The notes: a model not told the origin generated them from the letters alone. A stretch of DNA of 34,199 bases from Polaromonas sp. (GCA_030650875.1 JAUSDK010000104.1:1-34199); one strand, 5' to 3'. Shown: positions 16,343 through 27,415, counted from the first letter of the stretch. Numbers and translations are program-made.

Positions 16343-17746
16343 GAGGTGGTGGGTGTGTTGTGTGGGGATGGGGTGAGAGAAGCAGGGCGCGCCAGGCTGG
16401 CCTTGAACGGGCTGCGCTTTTCCAGATTGTCCATGTAACCGGCAATGCCTTCGCCCTCCTGGGCCAGATAGCGCTCGACCGCATCGGCAAACGCCGGGTG
16501 CGCCAGCCAGTGGGCGCTTGTGGTTTTGACGGGCAGCAGCGCACGCGCCATTTTGTGCTCGCCCTGGGCGCCGCCTTCAAAGCGCTGGATGCTGTGTTCG
16601 ATGCACCACGCCAGCGGCTGGTAGTAGCAGGCCTCAAAGTGCAGGCAGTCGACACGCTCCAGCGCGCCCCAGTAGCGGCCATATGCGATGCGAACCTCGT
16701 TTTTTGAGTCAAATTGGCCGTCAGACGAGGTGGAGCCTTGGCTGATAGCGATCAAACTGCTGGCAATCGGCACGCCGTCTCGTTCGGCCACGAACAGCAG
16801 CCAGTTCTCGGGCATGGTGCTTTGCATGCGCTGAAAGAAGTCGCGGCTCAAATAAGGGGCATTGCGGTGTTCGTAATAGGTGCGTGCATAGCACTGGTAG
16901 AAAAAATCCCAGTCGGCGTTGCAGATATTTGTGCCTTGCGCGCAGCGAAACGTGATGCCCGCATCCTGCACCTTGCGTCGCTCCTGGCGAATTTTCTTGC
17001 GCTTTTCCTGGCTCAGCGACATCAAAAAGTCGTCAAAGTCGCGGAAAGCGGGGGGCAAAGTGTGGGCGCCAGTGCTTGTCGAGGAGGACGGCTCTACCGC
17101 CGGGCCGCCCCAAGGTGGAGCAGCCCCCTCGGGGGGCAGCGCCGCACGCGAAGCGGCAAGCGTGGGGGCGATATTTGTCCAGTGAAACTGCACCGTGTGA
17201 CGCAGCATCAGGCCGGCCTCTTCGCAGGCGGCGACGTCCTCGTCCGTCGTGAACAGCACGTGCAGCGACGACAAGCCTTGTTGCGCGCACCATGCCACCA
17301 CTGCCTTGATCAGGTGCGTGCGCTCGGCGGCGTTGCGCGCCAGCAGGCGGGCGCCCGGCACCGGGGTGAAGGGCACTGCCACCACGGCTTTGGGGTAGTA
17401 GGCCAGGCCGTGCTGCTGGTAGGCGTTGGCCCAGGCGTGGTCAAACACGTATTCGCCGTAGGAATGGTCCTTGAGATACAGCGCGCAGGCGCCCGCCAGC
17501 GTGTCGCCCTGCCAGAGCGTGATGAAGCGCGGCGTCCAGCCGGTTTCGGGCGTGGCGCTGCCGCTGCTGTGCAGGGCGGCCAGGTACTCATGGCGCATGA
17601 AGGGGTTCATGCCCTGGTGCGCGCCTTGCATGGCCAGCAGGCCGTTCCAGGCTGCGCCGTCCAGCGCCAGCGGCGAATCCATCACACGGATGACATAATC
17701 GTTTGAGTCGTTTTTCACGTGTATTTTTTCGGGGTTCAGTCTCTTC

Positions 17747-17748
<2 letters not shown>
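16339..17748 (-). CDS. FemAB-like/GNAT-fold N-acyltransferase (DUF482 type)
   Basis: About 469 residues from ATG 17748. Segments such as ACALYLKDHSYGEYVFDHAW, AYYPKAVVAVPFTPVPGARL, LSQEKRKKIRQERRKV and FEACYYQPLAWCIEH fit the FemAB-like PF04339 family (COG3146), predicted acyltransferases of unknown substrate. Start choice is uncertain: ATG 17748 overlaps the divergent nadE start codon, while GTG 17718 and ATG 17682 are alternatives and none has a clear Shine-Dalgarno. Odd feature: a Pro/Gly/Ser-rich segment of about 33 residues (AALPPEGAAPPWGGPAVEPS and on) interrupts the domain. It is encoded by a GC-rich REP-like element at about 17092-17170 in frame. It is translationally coupled to the 111-residue protein downstream. 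Confidence 0.82.
17092..17170. repeat. GC-rich REP-like element within the acyltransferase gene
   Basis: The stretch contains GGGCCGCCCCAAGG, the near-perfect hairpin CCCCCTCGGGGGG (17124-17136), a second hairpin GCCGCACGCGAAGCGGC and GTGGGGGC at the end. I recall similar GCCGCCCCAAGG...CCCCCTCGGGGGGCAGCG...GTGGGGGC blocks scattered between genes in Comamonadaceae genomes. Here the block is read through in frame. Only one copy is seen in the window. Confidence 0.65.
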
Positions 17749-19827
<2,079 letters not shown>

Positions 19828-19859
19828 AACCGCATTCATTTTTTAGTCAGGCGCTGCGG

Positions 19860-20468
19860 TTAAATCTGGTCAAGCCGTACGGTGGGCGCCGTCATGCCGG
19901 CGGACTCCACCAGCGCTTGCAGCAACGGTTCCGCATCAGTACCGGTGCGAATCAGTTCCATTTGCCAGTCGTTCATGAAACCGGCCTGCACGGCTGAGTT
20001 CAGGAACACCAGCAGGCTGTCGAAAAAGCCGTTCATGTTCAGCAAGCCCACGGGCTTGTCGTGGTAGCCGAGCTGGCGCCAGGTCCAGACTTCAAAAAAT
20101 TCTTCGAGGGTGCCAATGCCGCCGGGAAGCGCCAGAAATGCGTCGGCGTGCTCGGCCATGATGCGCTTGCGATCATGCATGTTTTCAACAATGTGCAATT
20201 CGGTGCAGCCGGTGTGGGCCCATTCCTTTTCCACCAGCGCCTTCGGGATCACGCCGATCACCCGGCCGCCGGCCGCCAGCGTCGCGTCCGCGATGATACC
20301 CATCAGCCCATTGTGGCCGCCGCCATAGACCAGTTGGCCCCCATGCTGGCCTATCCAGGTGCCAACCTGGCATGCCATGGTGACAAATTCGGGTGTGTTG
20401 CCTGGGCGCGAGCCGCAGTACACGCAGACCGAAAATGCCGGCTTGCGTGGGATCGTTTCGGTATTCAT
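19860..20468 (-). CDS. LOG-family nucleoside 5'-monophosphate phosphoribohydrolase (TIGR00730)
   Basis: A 202-residue Rossmann-type protein with YGGGHNGLMG and the catalytic signature PGGIGTLEEFFEVWTW, both diagnostic of the LOG (LONELY GUY) family. These enzymes release the base from nucleoside monophosphates, with cytokinin nucleotides as substrates in plants. The bacterial role is less certain, with purine nucleotide salvage or housecleaning likely. The start ATG 20468 overlaps the dgkA stop as ATGA, so translation is coupled. Last gene of the minus-strand cluster that begins at 23356. Confidence 0.9.
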   Translation of the reverse strand: MNTETIPRKPAFSVCVYCGSRPGNTPEFVTMACQVGTWIGQHGGQLVYGGGHNGLMGIIADATLAAGGRVIGVIPKALVEKEWAHTGCTELHIVENMHDRKRIMAEHADAFLALPGGIGTLEEFFEVWTWRQLGYHDKPVGLLNMNGFFDSLLVFLNSAVQAGFMNDWQMELIRTGTDAEPLLQALVESAGMTAPTVRLDQI

Positions 20469-20911
20469 GCGGCAAACCTTTGGTAAAGCGCCATGGCCCA
20501 GGTGCCTGCGCAGAGTAGCAAACTGAGCAGTACGGCTGCGCTGCCCATGTCTTTGGCCCGCTTGGACAGCTTATGCCATTCGGGACCAATGCGGTCTATG
20601 GCGGTTTCGATGCCGGTGTTGAGCAGCTCGACAATCATGATCAGAATGACGGTACCGGCCAGCAACACGGTTTCAATCCAAGTGCGGCCTAGCCAGAAGG
20701 CGGCTGGAACCAGTATCACTGAAGCAATGGCTTCCTGGCGGAACGCCGTTTCGTGCCAGCCAGCCCGCAATCCGGCGAGGGAGTAGCCCGCAGCGTGAAA
20801 GACCCGGCTCATGCCTTTGCGGTTTTTTTGGGGATTCACCGCCGCTTCGGCCTGCAAGGGCGGCATGGCAGACGGTTTTTCGGAGGCTGATAACGGAACT
20901 TTTTGGGACAT
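20465..20911 (-). CDS. dgkA: Diacylglycerol kinase, prokaryotic type
   Basis: A 148-residue small integral membrane kinase that phosphorylates diacylglycerol (or undecaprenol) in the inner membrane. Three hydrophobic helices are visible, with the family motifs FRQEAIASV, VELLNTGIETAIDRIG (metal/ATP-binding Glu residues) and KRAKDMGSAAVLLSLLL. The N terminus carries about 30 extra polar residues compared with E. coli DgkA (122 aa). ATG 20911 is plausible; a shorter form from a later Met (GMSRVFHAAG) is possible. It starts 37 bases after the RDD gene ends and overlaps the LOG gene by four bases. Confidence 0.93.
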   Translation of the reverse strand: MSQKVPLSASEKPSAMPPLQAEAAVNPQKNRKGMSRVFHAAGYSLAGLRAGWHETAFRQEAIASVILVPAAFWLGRTWIETVLLAGTVILIMIVELLNTGIETAIDRIGPEWHKLSKRAKDMGSAAVLLSLLLCAGTWAMALYQRFAA

Positions 20912-20948
20912 GCGGGGGATTGTCTCGCAGCTTGGCCGTAGTTGGGCG

Positions 20949-21491
20949 TCAGGGCTGCGGGGGCGCTACGGCGCAGTTTGCTTTCGCTGTCTTTTTCCTG
21001 GCTTTTTCGGGCGTGACCCAGGACACCAGTTCCGTGCCGGCCCAGGCATCGTGCCAGAACTGTTGCCGGGGATGAAGGCGCGCCAAATTGGCCCACAACA
21101 AGACCCAGCCCAGCGTCAGTAGGGCGCCTTCCATGCCGGTCAATGCCAGCAGCCAGCTGATGGCCAACGGGGGCAAAAACCACAGCCAGCTCAGGACATA
21201 GCGCAGCAACGCCCGTTGTTGGGTAATGGGGGCACCCTGAACGTCCAGCACACGGATGTCCCATGTTTTCATGGCCAGCGTCTGGCCTTTGGCCCAAAAC
21301 CAGACAAAATAAATGCCAAAAATGACAAAAACGAAAGCTTGCAAGGCATGGCGATTGTCCAGCGCATTGCGGGTCTGGCTCAAGGTGCCAAACAGATAGC
21401 CGGCAATAAAGACGACGCCGAACATCAGCATGCCTTCGTACATCCAGCAGGCCATGCGCCGGGTCAGTGATGGGATTTGATTGCTATTCAC
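20949..21491 (-). CDS. RDD-domain membrane protein
   Basis: A protein of about 180 residues whose domain begins PSLTRRMACWMYEGMLMFGV, with the Arg of the R-D-D signature in TRRM and an Asp in ALDNRHA. Hydrophobic segments at GVVFIAGYLFG, AFVFVIFGIYFVWFW and LSWLWFLPPLAISWLLAL fit an RDD integral membrane protein. The family function is not settled; some members act in ion transport. The start is uncertain: GTG 21491 lies inside a copy of the AT-rich hairpin repeat and lacks a Shine-Dalgarno, while ATG 21455 would remove the conserved Arg residues. The frame stays open further upstream to 21746, but that part overlaps DUF3106 and looks non-native. It belongs to the sigma-factor cluster. Confidence 0.78.
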   Translation of the reverse strand: MNSNQIPSLTRRMACWMYEGMLMFGVVFIAGYLFGTLSQTRNALDNRHALQAFVFVIFGIYFVWFWAKGQTLAMKTWDIRVLDVQGAPITQQRALLRYVLSWLWFLPPLAISWLLALTGMEGALLTLGWVLLWANLARLHPRQQFWHDAWAGTELVSWVTPEKARKKTAKANCAVAPPQP

Positions 21492-21506
21492 TATTAATTT
21501 TGTAGC
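21483..21506. repeat. AT-rich hairpin repeat at the RDD gene start
   Basis: GCTATTCACTATTAATTTTGTAGC, followed by TAAGAGAAGGCGCT. It is a longer relative of the GCTAT-N7-ATAGC motif and is much richer in A and T than its surroundings. It covers the likely GTG start of the RDD gene, so it may have replaced the original start region. Confidence 0.55.
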
Positions 21507-21579
21507 TAAGAGAAGGCGCTGCCAAAAGGCGATCGGGCTTGATTGAAGAAAAACCGGCTGTTCTACGCTACGCCGTTGC

Positions 21580-22359
21580 TCAGCGCTTGGGATCAGCGCT
21601 GTTTTCGCTGGCGCGCGGAGGTGCTGGCGGGGCCAGTGTCGCAGCAGGAAGCGAGATTTTAGGGGCGGGGCGCGATGCCGGCCCAGCAGGCGGAGGGGGA
21701 ACCGCCAGCTTCTGACGCGCCACCGGTTTGACGGCTGTGGCGGCACCCGGTGTTTTGGGGTTGGCCTTGGCGGCCAGTTTCTGCTTTTCCTCAGCGCTCA
21801 GTGCTTGGTAGGTCTCCCATTTTTCTTTTTTTTCTTCGGCTGTCAGTTCCCTGGACAGTTCTTTCGTTTTTGCGAAGTTAAGACGTGCCTGGGCGCGTTG
21901 CTGGGGACTGAGGGCTACCCATTCGCTCATGCGGCTACGCATGACGGCTTGTCCTTCGGGCGGCAGTGAAGGATAGTTTTTGGAAATTTCCAGCCACTTG
22001 CGCTTTTGGGCCGCACTGATGGTGTTCCAGCTCTCAGCCAGGGGCTTGAGTGTCTGCTGTTGCACAGGCGTCAGTGCGGACCAGGCGGGGCCAGGAGATA
22101 CTGGTTTGATGGGGGCTGTCGGTAAGGGCTTACTGATGGCTGGAGAACTGCCGGCCATGGCGGGGCTGCTGGCCTGCGAAAAGCTCGGCAACGGCATGCC
22201 CAGCAAGCTTGCAAGCACCAGTCCAAGCGGCAGCAGCCGTAGCCCTGAAGCCGGAACGTATGAACGTATTTGCAAAAAGCGGTATGGAAGGGCAGGATAC
22301 CGCTGTACCGGTATCAATTCAGCGTGCGCTGTCATTGGAGCATCGGGGCTTGGTGTCAT
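21580..22359 (-). CDS. DUF3106 secreted protein with LSPQQ-type helical repeats
   Basis: From ATG 22359 the protein has 259 residues; ATG 22335 is an alternative. Residues about 38-62 (GLRLLPLGLVLASLLGMPLPSF) form a signal sequence or anchor with a long N-terminal extension. The mature part has two related helical segments: ALTPVQQQTLKPLAESWNTI...QKRKWLEISKNYPSLPPEGQ and MSEWVALSPQQRAQARLNF...KWETYQALSAEEKQKL. The LTPVQQ/LSPQQR pattern resembles the LTxxQ repeats of Spy/CpxP periplasmic proteins. The C-terminal 80 residues are Pro/Ala-rich and probably disordered. It starts five bases after the DUF3619 stop codon, in the sigma-factor operon. A sensing or chaperone role is inference. Confidence 0.8.
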   Translation of the reverse strand: MTPSPDAPMTAHAELIPVQRYPALPYRFLQIRSYVPASGLRLLPLGLVLASLLGMPLPSFSQASSPAMAGSSPAISKPLPTAPIKPVSPGPAWSALTPVQQQTLKPLAESWNTISAAQKRKWLEISKNYPSLPPEGQAVMRSRMSEWVALSPQQRAQARLNFAKTKELSRELTAEEKKEKWETYQALSAEEKQKLAAKANPKTPGAATAVKPVARQKLAVPPPPAGPASRPAPKISLPAATLAPPAPPRASENSADPKR

Positions 22360-22364
22360 CAGGA

Positions 22365-22793
22365 CTAGCGGGTGGCCTTTAGAAACTGGACAAAACCGGG
22401 ATCTGCAAATGCTGCCGGCGGCAACTCATCGGTGAGCAGCGCCACATCCACCTCGGCCACTTCCTGTGCCCGGTTATCGTTCTGAATCGAGTTGATGATC
22501 AGCAAGCCGGCGACCAATGCAATGAGCGGCAGCACCGATCCAATGCGGGCCCACCAGCTCAGGCCGTCACCAGATCCCCACATCAGGGCGGCGCTGCCGC
22601 CCGTGTTGAGCATGCTGCTTGCGGTTTCCGTCTTTGCAATTTTTCGCATGGACACGGCCTGAACGCGCGCCGCGCGCAGGCGTTCAGAAATGTCATGGGG
22701 AAGGCTGGTCGTGCCTGAAGACAAATAGGCGGCAGTTTTCAGGCCGAAACGGTCTTGCAGGGTATCGGTTCTTTTGATGAGTGAGTTAGTCAT
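22365..22793 (-). CDS. DUF3619 single-pass membrane protein, candidate anti-sigma factor
   Basis: A 142-residue protein with a cytoplasmic N-terminal region of about 80 residues (LPHDISERLRAARVQAVSMR is the conserved helix), one hydrophobic helix (IGSVLPLIALVAGLLIINSI) and a short outer part ending AFADPGFVQFLKATR. The ATG (22793) overlaps the stop of the sigma-factor gene (ATGA), with GGAGG inside the sigma 3' end as ribosome site, so production is coupled to sigma. The size, topology and coupling are those of membrane anti-sigma factors. However, no zinc-binding HxxxCxxC motif is present, so the role is an inference. Confidence 0.8.
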   Translation of the reverse strand: MTNSLIKRTDTLQDRFGLKTAAYLSSGTTSLPHDISERLRAARVQAVSMRKIAKTETASSMLNTGGSAALMWGSGDGLSWWARIGSVLPLIALVAGLLIINSIQNDNRAQEVAEVDVALLTDELPPAAFADPGFVQFLKATR

Positions 22794-23356
22794 AGTTTTA
22801 TACCTCCTGCCCTCAGTGCTTTGCTGAGGGCCTTGACTGCGCGGGAGCAGTGTGTCTTGACGCTGCCTTCAGAGCAGCCCATGGCAATTGCAGTTTCCGC
22901 CACATCCATTTCCTCCCAGTAACGCATTAGAAAAGCTTCCCGTTGACGCCCGGGCAATTCCTTTATCTGAAGTTCGATCTCGTGCAATATCTGTGCCCGT
23001 TCTGTGGCGTCCTGCGCGCTCTCTGTTCCCTCTGAGTTTGTCAGTACCTCTAAAGTTTCCAGGAGGTCAAAATCACCGTCTTCTCCCGGTGACTCGAAGT
23101 CGCTCATGTTTGAGAACAGGGCGTTTCGGGTCTTGCGGCGGCGAAACCAATCCAGCGTGGTGTTCGACAAGATCCGCTGAAACAGCATGGGCAACTCTGC
23201 CGCAGGCTTGTCCCCGTAGTGCTGCGCGAGTTTCATCATGCTGTCCTGCACGATGTCCAGAGCCGCTTCGCCATCACGCACGTGATAAACGCTGCGCTTG
23301 AAAGCCCGTTTTTCAACGCTTTTGAGGAAGTCGGAAAGTTCTTGTTCAGTTGCCAA
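22790..23356 (-). CDS. ECF-like RNA polymerase sigma factor
   Basis: A 188-residue sigma-70 family protein. Region 2 is seen in AFKRSVYHVRDGEAALDIVQDSMMKL (core binding) and LFQRILSNTTLDWFRRRKTR (-10 recognition). A linker of about 40 acidic residues follows, then region 4 with ELPGRQREAFLMRYWEEMDV and the helix-turn-helix ETAIAMGCSEGSVKTHCSRAVKAL. The start appears to be TTG 23356 (protein MATEQELSDFL...), since no ATG or GTG lies nearby; GGAA upstream is a weak ribosome site. TTG may keep expression low. The downstream DUF3619/DUF3106/RDD genes look like its regulatory and effector partners. Divergent from ilvB across 329 bases. Confidence 0.9.
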   Translation of the reverse strand: MATEQELSDFLKSVEKRAFKRSVYHVRDGEAALDIVQDSMMKLAQHYGDKPAAELPMLFQRILSNTTLDWFRRRKTRNALFSNMSDFESPGEDGDFDLLETLEVLTNSEGTESAQDATERAQILHEIELQIKELPGRQREAFLMRYWEEMDVAETAIAMGCSEGSVKTHCSRAVKALSKALRAGGIKL

Positions 23357-23685
23357 CGGTATGGGGTTCCGGGTTGTCCTGCGCGGTCGTTATTGTTTTT
23401 ACGTATGTCGAGCGTGTCGGGTCGCAAATCCGGCTGGCGCGGTAACGGCAAGCCTCAAAATTATCGCACCATGCGCAGTGGTGCACGGTGCATTCTGCAC
23501 GAACGCCGCTATGACCCAACGCAAAAATGCCATAATGCGCCTTGCAATTCAAACGGCAAACGGGTCATGACTCGGCGAATTATGTCTTCGCTTATGGTTT
23601 TGGCCTCAAGTCTCGACGCTGCTTCACGAGAGTGGGCCAAGAGGCACCCAAGGTATTTCGTTAGAGAAATTCACAAAGGTTCATC
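23357..23685. other. Divergent region between the sigma factor and ilvB genes
   Basis: No gene is convincing in these 329 bases, although plus-strand frames stay open. The region should hold the promoters of both flanking operons. CATAAT at 23531-23536 is a possible -10 for ilvB, but without a good -35. A short inverted repeat GTGCA...TGCAC is present near 23481-23500. A short frame MRLAIQTANGS (from ATG 23535) is not rich in Ile, Val or Leu, so I see no evidence of an ilv attenuator here. AAAGG before ATG 23686 is the ilvB ribosome site. Confidence 0.55.
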
Positions 23686-25470
23686 ATGGAAATTTCAAAA
23701 GTGGAACTTGCTTCCGCAGCAGCAGCCCAAACAGCGGGTCAAGCCCATCCTCAAGAACTTCGGGGTGCAGAAATCCTCGTCAAGGCGCTTCAGGCTGAGG
23801 GTGTCAAGCACATCTGGGGTTATCCAGGCGGTGCGGTACTTCATATTTACGACGCTTTTTACAAGCAGGACACCATCCAGCATGTGCTGGTGCGTCATGA
23901 ACAGGCGGCCGTGCATGCCGCTGATGGCTATGCGCGCGCCACGGGCGATGTCGGCGTGGCGCTGGTCACCTCCGGCCCCGGGTTGACCAATGCTGTGACG
24001 GGAATCGCCACGGCCTACATGGACAGCATTCCCATGGTCATCATCAGCGGCCAGGTGCCGACGGCCGCCATTGGCCTCGATGCCTTCCAGGAATGCGACA
24101 CCGTGGGCATCACACGCCCCATTGTCAAGCACAACTTCCTGGTCAAGGATGTGCGGGACATGGCAGAGACGATGAAGAAGGCTTTCCACATCGCCCGGAC
24201 CGGCCGGCCTGGCCCCGTGGTGGTTGACGTGCCAAAAGACGTCTCGTTTAACAAGACCCTGTATACCGGTTATCCCAAAAGCGTTGAAATGCGCTCTTAC
24301 AACCCGGTTCGCAAGGGTCATGCCGGGCAAATCCGCAAGGCCCTGCATCTGCTGATGACGGCCAAGCGGCCCTACATCTACACCGGCGGCGGCGTGCTCC
24401 TCAGCAACGCTTCCCAGGAACTGCGCACACTGGTCGACATGCTGGGCTATCCCTGCACCAACACCTTGATGGGCTTGGGCGCTTATCCGGCCAGCGATAA
24501 AAAATTCCTTGGCATGCTGGGCATGCACGGGACGCTGGAAGCCAACAACGCGATGCAGAACTGCGATGTATTGCTGGCGGTCGGCGCGCGGTTTGACGAC
24601 CGCGTGATTGGAAACCCCAAGCATTTTGCCCAGAACGAGCGCAAGATCATCCACATCGACATTGATCCTTCCAGCATTTCCAAGCGCGTGAAGGTCGACA
24701 TTCCCATCGTGGGCGACGTGAAGGACGTGCTGACTGAGTTGATCGCGATGATCAAGGAGTCCGGTCTGAAGCCCGACGCCAATGCGCTGGGCGGTTGGTG
24801 GGACACCATTGAAGGCTGGCGCAAGCGCGACTGCATGAAGTACAGCCTGGGCGACGGTGATGTCATCAAGCCGCAGTACGTGGTCGAGACGCTCTGGAAC
24901 ATGACCAAGGATGCCGACACCTACATCACGTCTGACGTGGGGCAGCACCAGATGTGGGCTGCACAATACTACAAGTTTGACGAGCCGCGTCGCTGGATCA
25001 ATTCCGGTGGTCTGGGCACCATGGGCGTTGGCATTCCCTACGCTATGGGCATCAAGCTGGCCAAGCCTGATTCTGAAGTGTTTTGCATTACCGGCGAAGG
25101 TTCGGTGCAAATGTGTATCCAGGAGCTTTCGACCTGCTTGCAGTACAACACGCCGATCAAGATCGTTTCGCTGAACAATCGTTACCTCGGCATGGTGCGC
25201 CAGTGGCAGGAAATCGAGTATTCGGGCCGTTACAGCAGCAGCTATATGGATGCCCTGCCCAATTTCGTGAAGCTTGCCGAGGCTTACGGCCACGTCGGCA
25301 TGCTGATTGAAAAACCGGAGGATGTGGAGCCGGCACTGCGCGAAGCCCGCAGACTCAAGGACCGCACGGTGTTCATGGATTTTCGCACCGATCCAACCGA
25401 AAACGTGTTTCCGATGGTGAAGGCCGGCAAGGGCATCACTGAAATGCTGCTGGGGTCTGAAGACCTCTGA
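23686..25470 (+). CDS. ilvB: Acetolactate synthase large (catalytic) subunit
   Basis: A 594-residue thiamine-diphosphate enzyme that makes acetolactate or acetohydroxybutyrate, the first common step to Val, Leu and Ile. Glu72 (VRHEQAAVHAADGYAR) is the ThDP-activating residue. The central FAD-binding domain has GARFDDRVIGN, and the C-terminal ThDP/Mg motif is GEGSVQM...NN (Glu471). Most family members have GDG at that site; Asp to Glu keeps an acidic Mg ligand and is, as far as I recall, seen in Burkholderiales. The protein carries about 25 extra residues at the N terminus before the conserved AEILVKALQ. Followed by ilvH (108-base gap) and ilvC. Confidence 0.96.
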   Translation: MEISKVELASAAAAQTAGQAHPQELRGAEILVKALQAEGVKHIWGYPGGAVLHIYDAFYKQDTIQHVLVRHEQAAVHAADGYARATGDVGVALVTSGPGLTNAVTGIATAYMDSIPMVIISGQVPTAAIGLDAFQECDTVGITRPIVKHNFLVKDVRDMAETMKKAFHIARTGRPGPVVVDVPKDVSFNKTLYTGYPKSVEMRSYNPVRKGHAGQIRKALHLLMTAKRPYIYTGGGVLLSNASQELRTLVDMLGYPCTNTLMGLGAYPASDKKFLGMLGMHGTLEANNAMQNCDVLLAVGARFDDRVIGNPKHFAQNERKIIHIDIDPSSISKRVKVDIPIVGDVKDVLTELIAMIKESGLKPDANALGGWWDTIEGWRKRDCMKYSLGDGDVIKPQYVVETLWNMTKDADTYITSDVGQHQMWAAQYYKFDEPRRWINSGGLGTMGVGIPYAMGIKLAKPDSEVFCITGEGSVQMCIQELSTCLQYNTPIKIVSLNNRYLGMVRQWQEIEYSGRYSSSYMDALPNFVKLAEAYGHVGMLIEKPEDVEPALREARRLKDRTVFMDFRTDPTENVFPMVKAGKGITEMLLGSEDL

Positions 25471-25578
25471 TAGCGTCGGCCTTTTTAATTATTCACCCCG
25501 TCAACTGACGAATCTATTGCCTGCCGAGCCTGCGCATTACCGTGCGAAGGGGAGGGCAGCGAAAAGAGGAATCTTCTT

Positions 25579-26070
25579 ATGAAACACATCATTGCAGTTT
25601 TACTGGAAAACGAGCCGGGTGCTCTTTCCCGTGTCGTCGGCCTTTTTTCGGCCCGCGGCTACAACATTGAAAGCCTGACCGTCGCGCCAACGGAAGATCC
25701 CACGCTGTCGCGCATGACCATCCAGACCTCGGGCTCGGATGATGTCATCGAGCAGATCACCAAACACCTGAACCGTCTGATTGAAGTGGTCAAGGTCGTT
25801 GACTTGACTGAAGGCTCTTACACCGAGCGTGAACTCATGATGGTCAAGGTGCGCGCTGTCGGCAAGGAGCGTGAAGAAATGAAGCGCATGGCTGATATAT
25901 TTCGCGGGCGGATTATTGATGTGACCGAAAAAAGTTACACGATTGAGTTGACGGGCGACCAATCCAAAAACGATGCGTTTCTGGAAGCTCTCGACCGCAG
26001 CGCGATCCTGGAAACGGTGCGAACCGGTTCAAGCGGCATTGGCCGTGGCGAACGAATTCTGAGAGTTTGA
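25579..26070 (+). CDS. ilvH: Acetolactate synthase small (regulatory) subunit
   Basis: A 163-residue regulatory subunit that raises activity of IlvB and confers valine feedback inhibition. The N-terminal ACT domain is clear (HIIAVLLENEPGALSRVVGL, FSARGYNIESLTVAPTEDPT), followed by the second ACT-like half (RELMMVKVRAVGKEREEMKR...GRIIDVTEKSYTIELTGD). Length is typical. GAGGAA upstream of ATG 25579 supports the start. It is in the ilvB-ilvH-ilvC transcription unit. Confidence 0.96.
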   Translation: MKHIIAVLLENEPGALSRVVGLFSARGYNIESLTVAPTEDPTLSRMTIQTSGSDDVIEQITKHLNRLIEVVKVVDLTEGSYTERELMMVKVRAVGKEREEMKRMADIFRGRIIDVTEKSYTIELTGDQSKNDAFLEALDRSAILETVRTGSSGIGRGERILRV

Positions 26071-26161
26071 ACCTGCCAATTCTGGCGTGAGGGCTTCGCT
26101 TGCGGCGCCCCCACCCGATTTGGTTAATTTGTTTTGTTTTGATTTATTTGTGATTATTTAG

Positions 26162-27187
<1,026 letters not shown>

Positions 27188-27218
27188 TTTCGGTTCTAAT
27201 CAGGTTTTGTCCTGCAAG

Positions 27219-27247
27219 AAGCCGCGCAAGGATCTTGTGCGGCTTTT
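27219..27247 (+). terminator. Intrinsic terminator of ilvC
   Basis: AAGCCGCGCAAG pairs with CTTGTGCGGCTT (12 pairs including one G-U) around GAT, followed by a run of T. It lies 32 bases after the ilvC stop codon. Confidence 0.88.
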
Positions 27248-27361
27248 TCAATGGCGGATGCAAACTGGTATGGGGCGGGCCTGGATTTTGCGGGCTGCAG
27301 CCCTCAAAGAATGTTTTTCCGCGCCATCAGGGATTTTGTCGGTGGTTCACGATTGAAGTTT

Positions 27362-27378
27362 GCTATCAATCCAATGGC
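27362..27378. repeat. Near-match of the GCTAT-N7-ATAGC motif upstream of pssA
   Basis: GCTATCAATCCAATGGC differs from the motif by one base in the right arm and is followed by TATTTGCGCGC, like the TGCTTGCGC flank of other copies. It lies 38 bases before the pssA start, where the promoter or 5' leader is expected. Confidence 0.5.
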
Positions 27379-27415
27379 TATTTGCGCGCAACAGTCGTGC
27401 TTCAGGAGTGTTTTT

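Noticed and set aside
23535-23570. Short frame MRLAIQTANGS as an ilvB leader peptide
   Set aside because: Only single Leu and Ile codons, and no terminator/antiterminator hairpin follows before ilvB.
23695-25293. 532-codon minus-strand frame opposite ilvB
   Set aside because: Shadow of ilvB codon bias; no family motif.
27251-27415. N-terminal extension of pssA to ATG 27251
   Set aside because: The extension begins within 4 bases of the ilvC terminator, is not membrane-like or family-like, and contains a repeat near-copy; ATG 27416 has an ideal ribosome site.
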